Assembly (NCBI RefSeq): GCF_001186125.1
Contig: NW_014039849.1
Coordinates: 1-20,196 of the forward strand
Source of the DNA: Sphaeroforma arctica JP610
Lineage: Eukaryota; Opisthokonta; Ichthyosporea; Ichthyophonida
Direction of reading: 5' to 3'
DNA length: 20,196 nt
Below the pieces are notes generated by a model, which worked only from the letters and a program-made list of their open reading frames with translations, was not told the origin of the DNA and made no database searches. Below are positions 1 through 10,230 of the stretch, piece by piece. Each line of letters opens with the position of its first letter. Position 1 is the first letter of the stretch. Made by a program: the position numbers and the translations under genes.

Positions 1-49
1 TATTTTTGAATTGTTTATCTGATCAGTTTTCTTGAATATATCTATGTAG

Positions 50-55
50 TTTATT
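50..55 (-). terminator. AATAAA poly(A) signal of the secreted-protein gene
   Basis: AATAAA on the minus strand, 45 bases after the stop codon at 100. The position fits a normal eukaryotic 3' UTR and supports the distant stop at 100, not the early stop at 1928, as the historic end of the gene. Confidence 0.55.
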
Positions 56-99
56 TTTCTATGTTGTGGCCATGCAATAACATTTAATACATCGAAGGG

Positions 100-3022
100 C
101 TATATAGCTGAACGTTTGCCCGTGCAAGCCTTCTCACCGCGACGACAACGATTGTCTTTGGCCTTTTTTGTCTTTGTGCAGCAGTGTGGTGAGGAACATT
201 TGAATGTGGCGTAGCCCCCACATTTTATCGGTTCCTGCTTTGCAACAATTGTCTGAACTATAACTCTCGCACTTGCTGCTAGTCCCGTCTTTCTTACAAT
301 TTCCATGGTACTCGCTACCGGAGTCAGTAACCTGGCGGTCATGATCCTCAGCTTTCTGTGTTGTTTTACAACACGATGTGGACGCGCACTTACAGTTACC
401 CCAACCGGTACACTTGTCCGTGTTACGACAGCACTTCAAGTCCGTTCGATAGGTTTTGCATTTAGAAAATTTGACATCCCTACAGTAGAGACTGTTCTGC
501 TTGTCCTGGTGTTCGGTCGCAGTTGGCGTCGGCTGCTGTACCAAATCCGTTGTATGCATTGGCTGTGGTATATTCTGCGAGTATTGAACGTGTGCGACGC
601 CAAGCGGGGTTAGAACTGTGGTTGCTTGCACAGTTGGAGATGTCATAGTCGGGGCTGTTATCACCTCAGCAGTAGCAGTAACAACAATTGGCGGTATCTC
701 GGAGGTAGCTACCGGGATTGACTGCGGTGTGACTCCAGGTGTGTTCTGGTGCTTGGTGTGTGGAACCATACTGGGAGCCAGTGCAGCTGTTGCCGTTGGG
801 ACCAGCTGATCCACAGTGTGGGGAATCATAGCAGGATTGTTGATTCTTTTGGATGGTGTGTGGAACTATACTTGGTGCCAGTGCAGCTGTTGCCGTCGGA
901 ACCAGCTGATCCACAGTTTGGGGAACCATACCAGGACTCAACTTTGGCGTGACTCCGGGTGTATTCAGGAACGTCGTATGTGGTGCCACACTAGGTGCCA
1001 TTTGAACAGGGGCTACTGGGACGAGCTGATCTATGGTTGGAGTTATTCCGATCGATGGCCACTCTGTTGTCGCTACGGGTATCGCTGGACTTGGTGTCGC
1101 TTCAGAAGGATGTGCACATATCGATACTGTAGAAGTGTGCGATGGAGCTGGCGATACAGTAGCACTGTGGGATACAGCCACGCTAGCAGATGGCGTTGCT
1201 GTGGCACTGTGGGATACAGCTGGCGATGCAGTAGCACTGTGGGATGCACCCATAACAGATGGCGTTGCTGTGGCACTGTGGGATACAGCTGGCGATGCAG
1301 TAGCACTGTGGGATGCAGCTACGCTAACAGATGGCGTTGCTGTGGCACTGTGGGATACAGCTGGTGATGCAGTAGCACTATGGGATACAGCCATGCTGAT
1401 CGATGGCGTTGCCGTGGCACTGTGGGATACAGCCACGCTAACAGATGGCGTTGCTGTGGCACTGCATGATGCAACTGGTGATACAGTGGCACTGTGAGAT
1501 GCAACCGCGCGACCCAATGCCGACTCAACAGCACTGTAATATGTAGCCGCGCTAATCGACGGTGATTGAGTAGCACTCTGCGATGGAGCTGGACTAATTG
1601 ATGGCGATGCAGTAGCACTGTGAGATGTAGCTGGCGATGTTGTAGCACTGTGTGATGGAGCTGCGCTAGTAGGCGCTAGTAGATAGCGATGCAGTAGGAC
1701 TGTGAGATAGAGCAATACTAATCGATGGGGATGCTGTACCACTGTGGGATGGAATTTCACTATTAGATGGCGACGCCGTAGCACTGTGGGATGGAATTTC
1801 ACTAGTGGATGGCGACGCAGTAGCACTGTGTGATGGAATTTCACTAGTGGATGGCGACGCAGTAGCACTGTGTGATGGAGCTGCACTATTGGATGGCGAT
1901 GCTGTAGCACTGTGTGATGGAATTTCACTAGTGGATGGCGACGCAGTAACACTGTGATGGAATTTCACTAGTGGATGGCGACGCAGTAGCACTGTGTGAT
2001 GGAATTCCACTAGTGGATGGCGATGCTGTAGTACTGAACGATGGAGACGAGCTAATCGATGGCGTTGCTGTCTGTGATGTAGATGTAGCTGGAGATATTG
2101 AGGGCGAGCTGGTTGGAGTGGTCGACGGCTTCGGGACGCAACATATTGCGTTGCATGAGTCCGGCTCACTTTTCCTCTCTGCTGGATTGCATTTACTGTC
2201 AGATTTGTTGTTTTGCTGGTCATTGTCGCAAACTTCTGTCATATCGGCACACGGTTTAGCTGGAAGACAGCATGCATCCGTGTTGCAGTCACCACTCGCG
2301 CATAAAATATCGTTGAAATTTAGCGCATTCATTATTGTGGGCCTATTACAGATAACAGGAACCGATTCGCATTTAGTTGCTTGGCAATCCGAATTCAGTA
2401 CGACAGCGGCCTTGTGTAAGTTATTTTGAGAGCAACAATCATCCATTTGTGTGATTACTATACGATTGTCCCCATGTCTAATAAATTGTTTCAGATCAGT
2501 GGTACCTCGCTGATGGAGATATACGTAGCTATTCGCAATTACTTTACCATTGACAGATACACGAGAACCGTCATCCATGCCATCGAAGTCAATGGTAAAT
2601 TTAGTAACCTCACAGTCATCAGGCACGTTTAAAAATGCTTGAAAGTATGTGAAGTCTACATAATAGTAACATTGCTGGTGTTTTCCATTGTTGCATAGTA
2701 GCGAATGACGATCCATCGCAATGGTGGCTGGGTTAGGAGGGTCACGACAATCTGGGCTGTTGCTAGATGGAATATCAGCATCTTTATAACTGCAGCTGTT
2801 CCCGTGTTTATGTCTGCAATCATGTGGCCAACGCCCATCATATGGGTTTGTTTGCCAGCCTTCACCATCGAGCTGAGCCCCATTTCCGGCATGCATTTGC
2901 CATGGTGTCAGTGTCAATGGGTTGGCGATTACGGCCGCAGCAGTCGCTTTTTGGAATAGCAGGGAGGCAAGAACAAATGTAAGAAAATTTATACCAGACA
3001 TTGCCGACAGAAATTGTTTCAT
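100..3022 (-). CDS. Secreted jelly-roll / mucin-like repeat / Cys-rich protein, frame interrupted
   Basis: I do not recognise a named family. From the ATG at 3022 the first frame runs to a stop at 1928. Residues 1-29 form a hydrophobic signal peptide ending ATAAA; the second Met (residue 8) is an alternative start. Residues 30-210 look like a beta-jelly-roll, galactose-binding-like domain: VSVNGK at 155-160 followed by TDLKQFIRHGDNRIVITQ resembles the sugar-binding domain of family-2 glycosidases. Residues 212-296 are Cys-rich with two CC pairs, followed by a Ser/Thr/Pro stalk. The stalk and a Cys-rich tail continue to a stop at 100, but across five successive frames; changes lie near 1953, 1671-1680, 848-851 and 223-226. 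Repeat periods are nearly all multiples of three and Cys patterns persist across the breaks, so this was one coding unit. Likely an extracellular or cell-wall adhesin. It may be a recent pseudogene, an allele, or a mis-assembled repeat. A TATA box and AATAAA flank it. Confidence 0.75.
163..484 (-). repeat. Two tandem ~50-residue Cys-rich modules at the C-terminus
   Basis: Two modules align as C-x7/8-C-x-(T/S)-Y-x(2)-D-x-CC-x3/4-TDKC-x5/7-C-x3/4-CC. Module 1 begins at about 484 and module 2 at about 298. Module 2 crosses the last frame change: its TDK lies in one frame and its CGGY in the next. The regular pairs of Cys suggest disulfide-bonded knots. Similar CC pairs (CNTDACC, CNAICC) occur before the stalk at residues 246-295, so the stalk is bracketed by related Cys-rich modules. 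Confidence 0.75.
715..1040 (-). repeat. Three copies of a TVDQLVP...VPHT...NTPGVTP repeat
   Basis: A second protein repeat follows the Ser/Thr stalk. Each copy has TxDQLVP, then xAPSxxPHT, then usually NTPGVTP, over about 32-37 residues. Copies 1 and 2 are in one frame and copy 3 (below about 847) is in the next. The shared wording across the break shows that a frame change, not the end of the gene, separates them. It is rich in Pro, Val and Thr and probably extends the stalk. I know of no named domain with this wording. Confidence 0.8.
1140..2045 (-). repeat. Mucin-like Ser/Thr/Pro tandem repeat array
   Basis: This is the stalk of the secreted protein. The promoter-proximal part (about 1680-2040) holds about eight 42-bp units encoding SHSATASPSTSEIP and variants. 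The distal part (about 1140-1510) alternates a 10-residue unit (SHSATASPAV) with a 14-residue unit (SHSATATPSVSVAA), giving a compound period of 69-72 bp. Between them, 1510-1680 holds diverged units. Nearly all periods are multiples of three, as expected for repeats that grew under coding constraint. The composition predicts heavy O-glycosylation and an extended rod. Unit homogeneity suggests recent unequal exchange, so length polymorphism is likely. Confidence 0.9.
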
Positions 3023-3184
3023 ATATTCTATATTCGCCTATCTTGTAATTTTGATAATTGAAACAAAAACAGAGCTACATATATATACATATATCACATT
3101 GCCTTCTATGTATAATTTAGAAGGCGACAGTGTCGTCTGGACTCTGGTCTGGACTTTGGAGTTTGGAGCCAATATAGGTAAACC

Positions 3185-3192
3185 TATTTATA
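3185..3192 (-). promoter_or_regulatory. TATA box upstream of the secreted-protein gene
   Basis: TATAAATA on the minus strand, about 160 bases upstream of the ATG at 3022. This would leave a 5' UTR of about 130 bases. It stands in AT-rich DNA, so chance is possible. Confidence 0.4.
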
Positions 3193-4528
3193 GAAAAACG
3201 GATAGATCCAAAAAAAAATAAGTTGCAATACATACCTTCAGAACTCATACATTCTGCCCTATTTACGTCATACTTTTTTAATTTTCTTCTGAAAACATCA
3301 AAACAAAACTTTTAGAGTCATTGTACTCATTTATTTATAAATATTGTACATACATATGTATTTTACTATTTTTTTAAATGTACTATATAGCAACGATGAG
3401 TCATGAGCCCGACAGAAATGCAATAGACCTCAGGGCGCCCTCAGGTTCAGACTTAGAGCCTCAGACTCATCTGAACATTTGTATAAAAAAAATGAATTGT
3501 TTTTTCAAAAAACAAAAAAGATTAATTACTCACTCCTCATTCCTCACTCCTCACACTATCCCACTCCTACTCGGACTCATTGTCTCATACAGTCATACGA
3601 ACAAGAGTGAAGACGAAGTCTAAGAAGCCACGTCTGATGTCATATTTGTTTTTAAAAAACAAAGTAATACATACCATACATATAGTATAGATATGTGTGT
3701 AGAATTGTAGATTATTACTATATATGTATATAAATAGAACAATATCCTGGGCTCCTGGCCTTGAAGTTGATTGGTGTAAATATGTAGTCTGGAATCCCGA
3801 TTCCCGTGCTGTTTTCAACAGTTTTGGGCAACATAAAATATATTGACGTTAACTTAATCTGTATTCTTTTGATAGATTGACTTCTGTAGGCCAGAAATTA
3901 AAACTCTCAAAAGAAAGTATTTTATCCTGCAGGCGGAGGCGGATTTTTTTTTCAAATCATACGAATGACTAAATCCAACCTCACACATACACTGTAATTG
4001 TACTGTAAAGATAGGTAGTAGCCACTCATAAAATATTATCAACTCACGTCTGGTATATCAGATCTACGATGAACGGTTATAGTTATACTAAGTGTTCTAC
4101 TCTGCGATTGGAGGAGGTAATATTTTCTGAATCATATATCATGTACTGTTCATATTTGGTTTCAACTAAACTGACCTCACAGTGGCCTACACTGAAATTG
4201 GTGTGGAAAATCTTAACTATAAAATTAAATCTGTTCGCAAATTGTATTTGAAAAACAATGTACATTTATCCTCTGAATGATCGAGAATTAATAATATCAT
4301 TCGAGTAAAATATAGCGAGTATTGTGTGGCAACATCTGCAGATAGTATGCCTGTTACTAGGCTTAAACAGCGCCTTTATCTGTACGCTAGAAATCATCTA
4401 CGGATCAAAAATGCAGTGACCTAAAAAAATAAATAATGCAAGTCAAAACATACTCACGATGGATTGATATTTTCGTTATAGATCGAATTCGAAAACTTGT
4501 CAGTGCAATTGGTTTCACTAATCTTATT

Positions 4529-4534
4529 TTTATT
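4529..4534 (-). terminator. AATAAA poly(A) signal of the LRR gene
   Basis: AATAAA on the minus strand about 56 bases past the TAA stop at 4590-4592, the usual spacing for a short 3' UTR. Confidence 0.55.
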
Positions 4535-4589
4535 TATGTTGTCGGCAATCTCTGTGCATAAAAGGGGTTGTACTCGTATTCTGTGGAAC

Positions 4590-7500
4590 TTAATCCCAAC
4601 CAGTACCACTCTCGCCAAATGCAACTACTTCCGATTTTCCCAATTCACTCATGAGCGTATCTACATCAACCGAGGGATTATACGCCTTGCGCTCCACCTT
4701 CAACACGCCAGTAATTGCGGTTGTTCTAGTATCTGGGCCTGCGTCTACATTACTTCTCGTCTTCTCCGACTTTGTACCCTTCTCAATTCGTGCATCATTG
4801 GCCACGCTCTTATTTTCTTCAGTTGATTTGTTCGCCTTTACGGTAACCACTTCTCTCGCCTTCATAGCAGCTAATTTCATGTCCCTTCTCTCCTGCTTTC
4901 TCATAATTTTTTCTTGCTTTCGTTTTGACTTTTCAGCGTCTGCCTTCTCTAGCTTTGGTGCAGACTTATTCATTCCCAATGCAGCTCCAGACATCGACAC
5001 GAAAAAGTCGTCCTCCACCTTTCTCTTGCTATCCGAACGCTCTCCGGCCTGTTCTTTATTTTTCTTGTTTCGCTTGACCACTTCACTTCCCGCCTGTTGG
5101 CTCTTTTTTCGCTTCTGTGTCTTTGCAGCAGATGTTATATTCTCGCCTTCTGTAGGAAGTATACCTTCCATCTCAGCTTCGAGCGCTCGTCGGTGCGCCA
5201 GGACCCTTGCTGCTGCTGCCGAAAAGGGCTGTGACATCTCCAAATCTATGCTCTTGTGCGTTGTAGCTTTTTTTGTCGTCACAGTGACAGTGTCCTTCCG
5301 TTGCACATCAAGCTTACTTGCGACCTCAGTATTTTTCTGCACATCACTGACTACTACGCCTGTTGCAGAATCATCCTCATCATCACTGCAGGCCAACCTA
5401 ACCTTGTTACCCACAAACTTTCTGCGGGCATTGATTTCCGGTACATCCTGGTCCATTTCATCGTCCACAGTTTCACCATTTGTATCCTTTTCTCCCTCAC
5501 TCTCGCTTTCTCCACCTAACTTCATCTTCTTCCCTTCAAACTTTCGTCGAGCTTTGACCTCGTCCTCGCGCACGTCTATACTCACAATGTTATTGTTCAG
5601 GGTATTTGTGACTTCTCCGTTGGTGTTTACCTCTTCGTCTTCTGACTGTGCCGTTTCATTAGCTTCCCGTACAATAGACGTGTTACCGCCAGTGCTTGTG
5701 GCTCCTGCCTTCTTCTCCTTGCTCAGTTTCTTTATAAACTTTCGCCCGCGGAAACGTTCACCGTCCAACACCTCCACTGTGGGAAGCAATTCGGCGATCT
5801 GTAAGCCAGAATTGTAAAATTCAGAGAATAAGTTGGTGGTGGTCCGAATAAATGGTCTCTCCGGAGATATGATCCAAAAGGTATGATGATGCATGATTAG
5901 CTACCAGATTGCTGCCTTTCGTGAAATACTCTGATACAGCACAATGCATCAATGATGCCACGCATGAGGATTGACATCTCAGGCAATCCATGCACGGGAC
6001 CCAGTACCAGGATAATCCGGAAGGACTACAATGACGCGAGAACCCATAGACATATGAACATTTGGCACACTAACATACGAAACCTTGGATTCTGATATAC
6101 CGTCGCATTTGAGCCAGAGCATCTGCTTCAATGGTAATCAAATGAAAATAGGAAACATAACACTGACAAAGATACAATGAGTAGTTTCAATATGAACAAA
6201 AGCCACTTCAAGTACAAAATCACGAGAACTTAGCTATATACAACACGTTTGATTATGATAAAACATAAAGAGTTCGTACAAGAGAGTTCATAGGTCCACG
6301 GAAAATACCTTCTCACGGTAGTCAGCACTGGCGGCGATGGGGTTACCCTTGAGTGTCAACTGTTTCAACACCGGCAAATTGGCCAAGTGCTTGAGATCGG
6401 TGTATTTCTTTATTCGGTTGTTACCCAAATCGATTGTTTTCAGACTGTGTGCATAAAGACGAGGTGGGGGAAAATAGTACATATGAGAATAGACTGAACC
6501 GGATGCATACATGCAAACAAAAATGTAGGAAGCAAATGAAAAGCCCTCATATCAATACTTTCCGTTGCGATTGACATTCAGAATTGATTACTCTTGTCGA
6601 GAATGTAAACTGGGGTCTGGCAACATTTGGCGATAGTAGAACCGCGTTGGTAAGACTAAAGCCTAATGCCTGTGTATTCTATGATAGGTGACCACAGCAC
6701 CAAAAAGCCATAATACAAGTAGTACGATAAGAACTAGTGCATGGAACGAGTACTGCCGATCAATAAGAAGATACAAAGCGATTCACTGGCAGTATGACCC
6801 GGAAAACTAGACAATATTACACCTAAGTAATGTAATACTGACTAAGACAATAACTCATATACATATGTGCACAAACAACATACTTTGGGGCAAATTGTAT
6901 CGTCTCGGGCACCGTAAGGATGAGATTGTCATTTAATTTGATCTCCGTCAAATCATACAGACCCGTGACATCGGGTATCTTGCGGATTTTATTATGTGAC
7001 GCCGCAAACTTCGTCAGGGCGGTTAGGTAGCGGACCGCCTTAATGTCCTCGATCATATTGTGTGACAGCACTGAGGAAGAGCACAAAATTGAGATGAGAG
7101 AAATGGTGTACGTTGGACGTCATCCATAAGCATGGTAACTACTGCGGACTCGTATGCACAACAACATCAGTATATAAACAACATTCAACTCACCCAGTGT
7201 ATTCAGTTTCTTTAATCTCAGGAAATTCGGCGTGTGTGTGAACTTGTTATTGTTGAGCACCAAAGCTTTGAGATGTTCAATAGCCGTAGCTCCCTCGGCG
7301 CTATTTAGATTGTTATTACCAGCGTTACATACTGAAAAGGAATGAATATTTAAAAAAAAATTTAGCTTGGATTCACATACCTTTGAATTGAGGCATATCT
7401 GTTGGAGAGAAGAGCACTAGGGCCCACGGCGAAATAAAAACAAACCGTGAAGCATATAGCCGAACCTCTCATCTGCGATCGCAATCGTACTAGTTACATG

Positions 7501-8563
7501 CGGTTCACAATACGAATGGTGGCTACTGATATACACATAGTGACCTGATCGAACACGGTAAACCATTTTCTAAAGGAACTCATTGGTTGATGGGTCAAGT
7601 ACATTCCATACTACATATTAATATAGATAATAACCGGAAAATGCTACGTGAAGATACAAGTGTATGTGCCTGTTCGTGTATGCAAAACAAATCGTGAAAA
7701 GATACACTGGAGGCACGTGAAAGTAAATGGAACTGTTGCGTACACCGAGTTTACATTCAGTGCTCGATGAGATACAGATACAATAATATAGTACGTTCAG
7801 TGCTAGATGAGACACAAATATACCAATTTATGCAAATGAATGTACAGATAGAAGCCATGGACATATAAACTCCGATTCGAACCACATTTGTCTGACAATT
7901 TAGATATGTGACAACAAAACGTATTTTTGTACGTATTTAATAAAATGTGTATATACGGACTGTCACACATTGTCAATCTTCTGAGAGAATACACGTTTCG
8001 TACGTCAGAACTGCTACAAACAAACCGTAATCCAATGCATTCCATGTCCGAAATAACCTAAATGTCATAGATATACGTGTTTCAATACCTAGTCATAGAT
8101 AGTACTAGACATAAATCTCTTCAAGTTTCTGCTATCCTTATACACCAACGCATATGCAACGGACAAGATATTCACACTAGCGCAGATATGTATACACTGC
8201 TATACGAGAACAAACAAAGGTAAAGATGTAATAAGAACGGGACTACGTTCAAAATGTACACGCCTCTTGATATGAGTTCATATCTCACCATATTTTATAT
8301 TTTATTTTCTCCATCACAGTGATTAACATTTTCTCAGACTCATATACCCGTGTCGCTAATTACTCAATTAACCAAAAAAATAGCGGCATGTACAATACCT
8401 AGATATCACATAAAAGACATCCACAACGTGAGAACACCATTTAGGTAGATATAGATATAGATATATATAAATGAGATATATATCCCATAAATGTATGTAT
8501 GAAAACATGCATAAATATATATCTAAAAATACATACATACATATATACATTTATGTTCATACA

Positions 8564-8597
<34 letters not shown>

Positions 8598-9585
8598 TGT
8601 GCGCGCGTATATATAATGATATGTATTCAAATATTTATATTCATGTATATGAATATATGTATAAATACAGAACAATATGCACATACATATATGCATGAAC
8701 ATAAACATACATACTTGTGTGTTTGTGTATGCATATATATATATATATGTGTGTGTATGTGTGTACATATAAATATGGATATAGATAAAGATATATCAAT
8801 ATATTTACATATATACACACACACGCACACACACACACTCACTCACTCACACATATAGATATACATATAGTTTGTATATATATGCACATGTATATGACTT
8901 TATGCATGAATCAATAACCAAATGTATATACATAAATTCATTAACAAATACATACATATACGTTTGTGTATGCTATTATAAACATTATTACTATTGTATA
9001 AACATATGTACTATAATATAGAATCATATACATATATACTATATATATATATATACATATTCATATATGCATACATACATACATACACATATATGCATAC
9101 ATACATATATACATATATACTTGCATACATATATACATACAGGCATGTTTGAAAACAACTAATAGTGTAACAAAAACCAGTATATACAACGTAATGCACA
9201 TATAGTTCGAACACGCGTGATCACGAGCAAGTGTTCAGCCTACATCAGCACATGACAAGTCAAACTTACCGGAAAGCATTTTCAAGTCCTTAAGATCCTT
9301 GAGTGAGTCGATCTTATTGTGTGCCACATTCAAATACGTCAAACTCTTGCAGTATTTCACGCACTCGAGTGATTCTAGCTCGTTCTTGCTGAGTGTAAGC
9401 TTGCGGATCTCTACCATAGGTGATAGATCAACAACTGTCTGGAACCCTTTATTGCTGGCGACAAGAGTTTTCATCTCACGTATATCTCCACCGCCCAACT
9501 CCGCCACCTTAGGTAGTGTCAGTTTGACTAAATGTGATGTAGGTTCGGCATATCGTCCTAGTTTCTTCCCGTGTGGCTCTGTCAT
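4590..9585 (-). CDS. SDS22-like leucine-rich-repeat protein with charged Lys-rich tail, likely nuclear
   Basis: Five exons joined by GT...AG introns with matching phases: 9585-9270, 7331-7194, 7070-6884, 6444-6309 and 5798-4590. They give 661 residues. Residues 20-255 are tandem SDS22-type repeats: LNVAHNKI, NAGNNNL, LVLNNNKF, LVLSHNMI, IKLNDNLI and IDLGNNRI are the visible cores. An LRR cap follows (LTLKGNPI, YREK, then LLPTVEVLDG). Residues 275-661 are low-complexity, acidic and Lys-rich, with many basic clusters that could act as nuclear or nucleolar signals. Within it ARRKF-x-G-x-K recurs at about 342 and 383, with a looser GRKF at 278. The protein ends GESGTGWD. From memory, plants have LRR proteins of the same layout ending in a similar Trp-Asp; I could not check this. 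LRR domains of this type bind proteins; the partner is unknown. Head-to-head with PUM3. Confidence 0.9.
5799..6308 (-). other. Intron 4 of the LRR gene
   Basis: A 510-base intron with donor GTATTTTC after AAG and acceptor GGCTTACAG, phase 0. No repeat, RNA gene or reading frame of note was seen inside. Confidence 0.85.
6445..6883 (-). other. Intron 3 of the LRR gene
   Basis: A 439-base intron with donor GTATGTTG and acceptor TGCACACAG, phase 2. Nothing else recognisable. Intron 2 (7071-7193, 123 bases) is the shortest intron in the window. Confidence 0.85.
7332..9269 (-). other. Intron 1 of the LRR gene (1.9 kb)
   Basis: Donor GTAAGTTTG after exon 1 and acceptor CCTTTTCAG before exon 2, phase 1. 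It is the longest complete intron here. It contains a short duplication (TTCAGTGCT...GATGAGA near 7756 and again near 7798) and the microsatellite field at 8440-9140. I found no snoRNA with convincing C and D boxes and no coding signal. Confidence 0.8.
8440..9140. repeat. TA/CA/ATAC microsatellite field inside LRR intron 1
   Basis: About 700 bases are dominated by (TA)n, (TG)n/(CA)n, CTCA and ACATACAT runs. Clear stretches are (AT)n at about 8568-8594, (CA)n at about 8814-8840, CTCA repeats near 8838-8850 and ACAT runs at 9070-9140. The many Tyr/Ile/Cys-rich reading frames in this stretch are products of the repeat and not genes. Confidence 0.9.
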
Positions 9586-10230
9586 GATCTATTTGGCTAT
9601 GACTGCTTTTAGACGTGATTATCCAAATGTTCGTAAAACTCCGACAGTACAATTCTGTTACTACAAACTCTACACTTATTAGCAGACAAGTAAGGAGTAC
9701 GTATAGTATAGTCAACTGGGAGTGTTACCGTGTATGCTACTTCACGTTGGAACTTGTAAGTCGCAATTGGGGACTGCCGTGAGTTCATTTCTTATCGAAT
9801 ACACAGTACACATGGCTCTGGATAATGATGACCCTCGATAATATTTCAATTTGACGTGTTTACGACGGTCGACTTATTTTATATTCCCGTCCAATATTAT
9901 TTTAATAGGATTAGCTTCGAAGGTAAGCTCCTATTTACGACCTCTATCAATTTACAACATCCAAAGTTTCAGAATAGAATTATCCCTAACCCTGGGTTAC
10001 ACGTGCGAGTGGGGACTGTAGGATTATCATCAAAAGCTGCGGTGTTGCAAACTCTATTTGTATGAGATTGGTGCATTTAGGGTACATATGTATTGATTGA
10101 ACAGTTGAGTGTATACGTGTATCATTCCACACAAGTTCCTGTACTTATAACTCATATTTCAGCTTCCATACTATTTAAAGGGATATTGTTTGAATACGCC
10201 TGCAGTTTTAGTTATCAATCGTGTAGTACA
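9586..10230. promoter_or_regulatory. Divergent (shared) promoter region of the LRR gene and PUM3
   Basis: The 645 bases between the two start codons should hold both promoters and both 5' UTRs. At 9987-9999 lies a 13-base palindrome, TAACCC-T-GGGTTA, immediately followed by CACGTG, a canonical E-box, at 10000-10005. GGGGACTG occurs twice, near 9769 and 10011. No clear TATA box was seen for either gene. Any shared expression of the two genes is inference from the head-to-head layout. Confidence 0.55.

Larger units (their letters stand above)
3023..4589. other. Intergenic region between the secreted-protein and LRR genes
   Basis: AT-rich spacer between two minus-strand genes. I see the TATA-like box near 3190, the LRR-gene poly(A) signal near 4530, a C+T-rich run at about 3531-3575, and a 10-bp palindrome AGGGCGCCCT near 3433. 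There are only short, composition-driven reading frames and no splice-consistent coding signal, tRNA or transposon ends. Confidence 0.6.

Noticed and set aside
816-1497. Plus-strand and alternative minus-strand open frames through the Ser/Thr repeat array
   Set aside because: Any tandem repeat with a period that is a multiple of three keeps several frames open. Only the minus-strand Ser/Thr/Pro frames join to a signal peptide and Cys modules.
4651-5817. A 388-codon open frame on the plus strand
   Set aside because: It lies antisense to the terminal exon of the LRR gene, is Ser/Phe-rich as expected from complementing Lys/Glu codons, and has no recognisable domain. The minus-strand reading is supported by splice phases and the LRR cap.
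7865-7885. GGTTCGAATC on the minus strand, resembling a tRNA T-loop
   Set aside because: No acceptor, D or anticodon stem can be built from the surrounding AT-rich sequence.
8440-9140. Overlapping Tyr/Ile/Cys-rich open frames on both strands
   Set aside because: They are translations of TA, CA and ACAT microsatellites inside an intron.
10093-10230. In-frame upstream ATG extending PUM3 by 46 residues
   Set aside because: The extension is hydrophobic and unlike the Lys-rich N-terminus typical of the family, whereas MSKFQ at 10231 starts directly into the expected composition.
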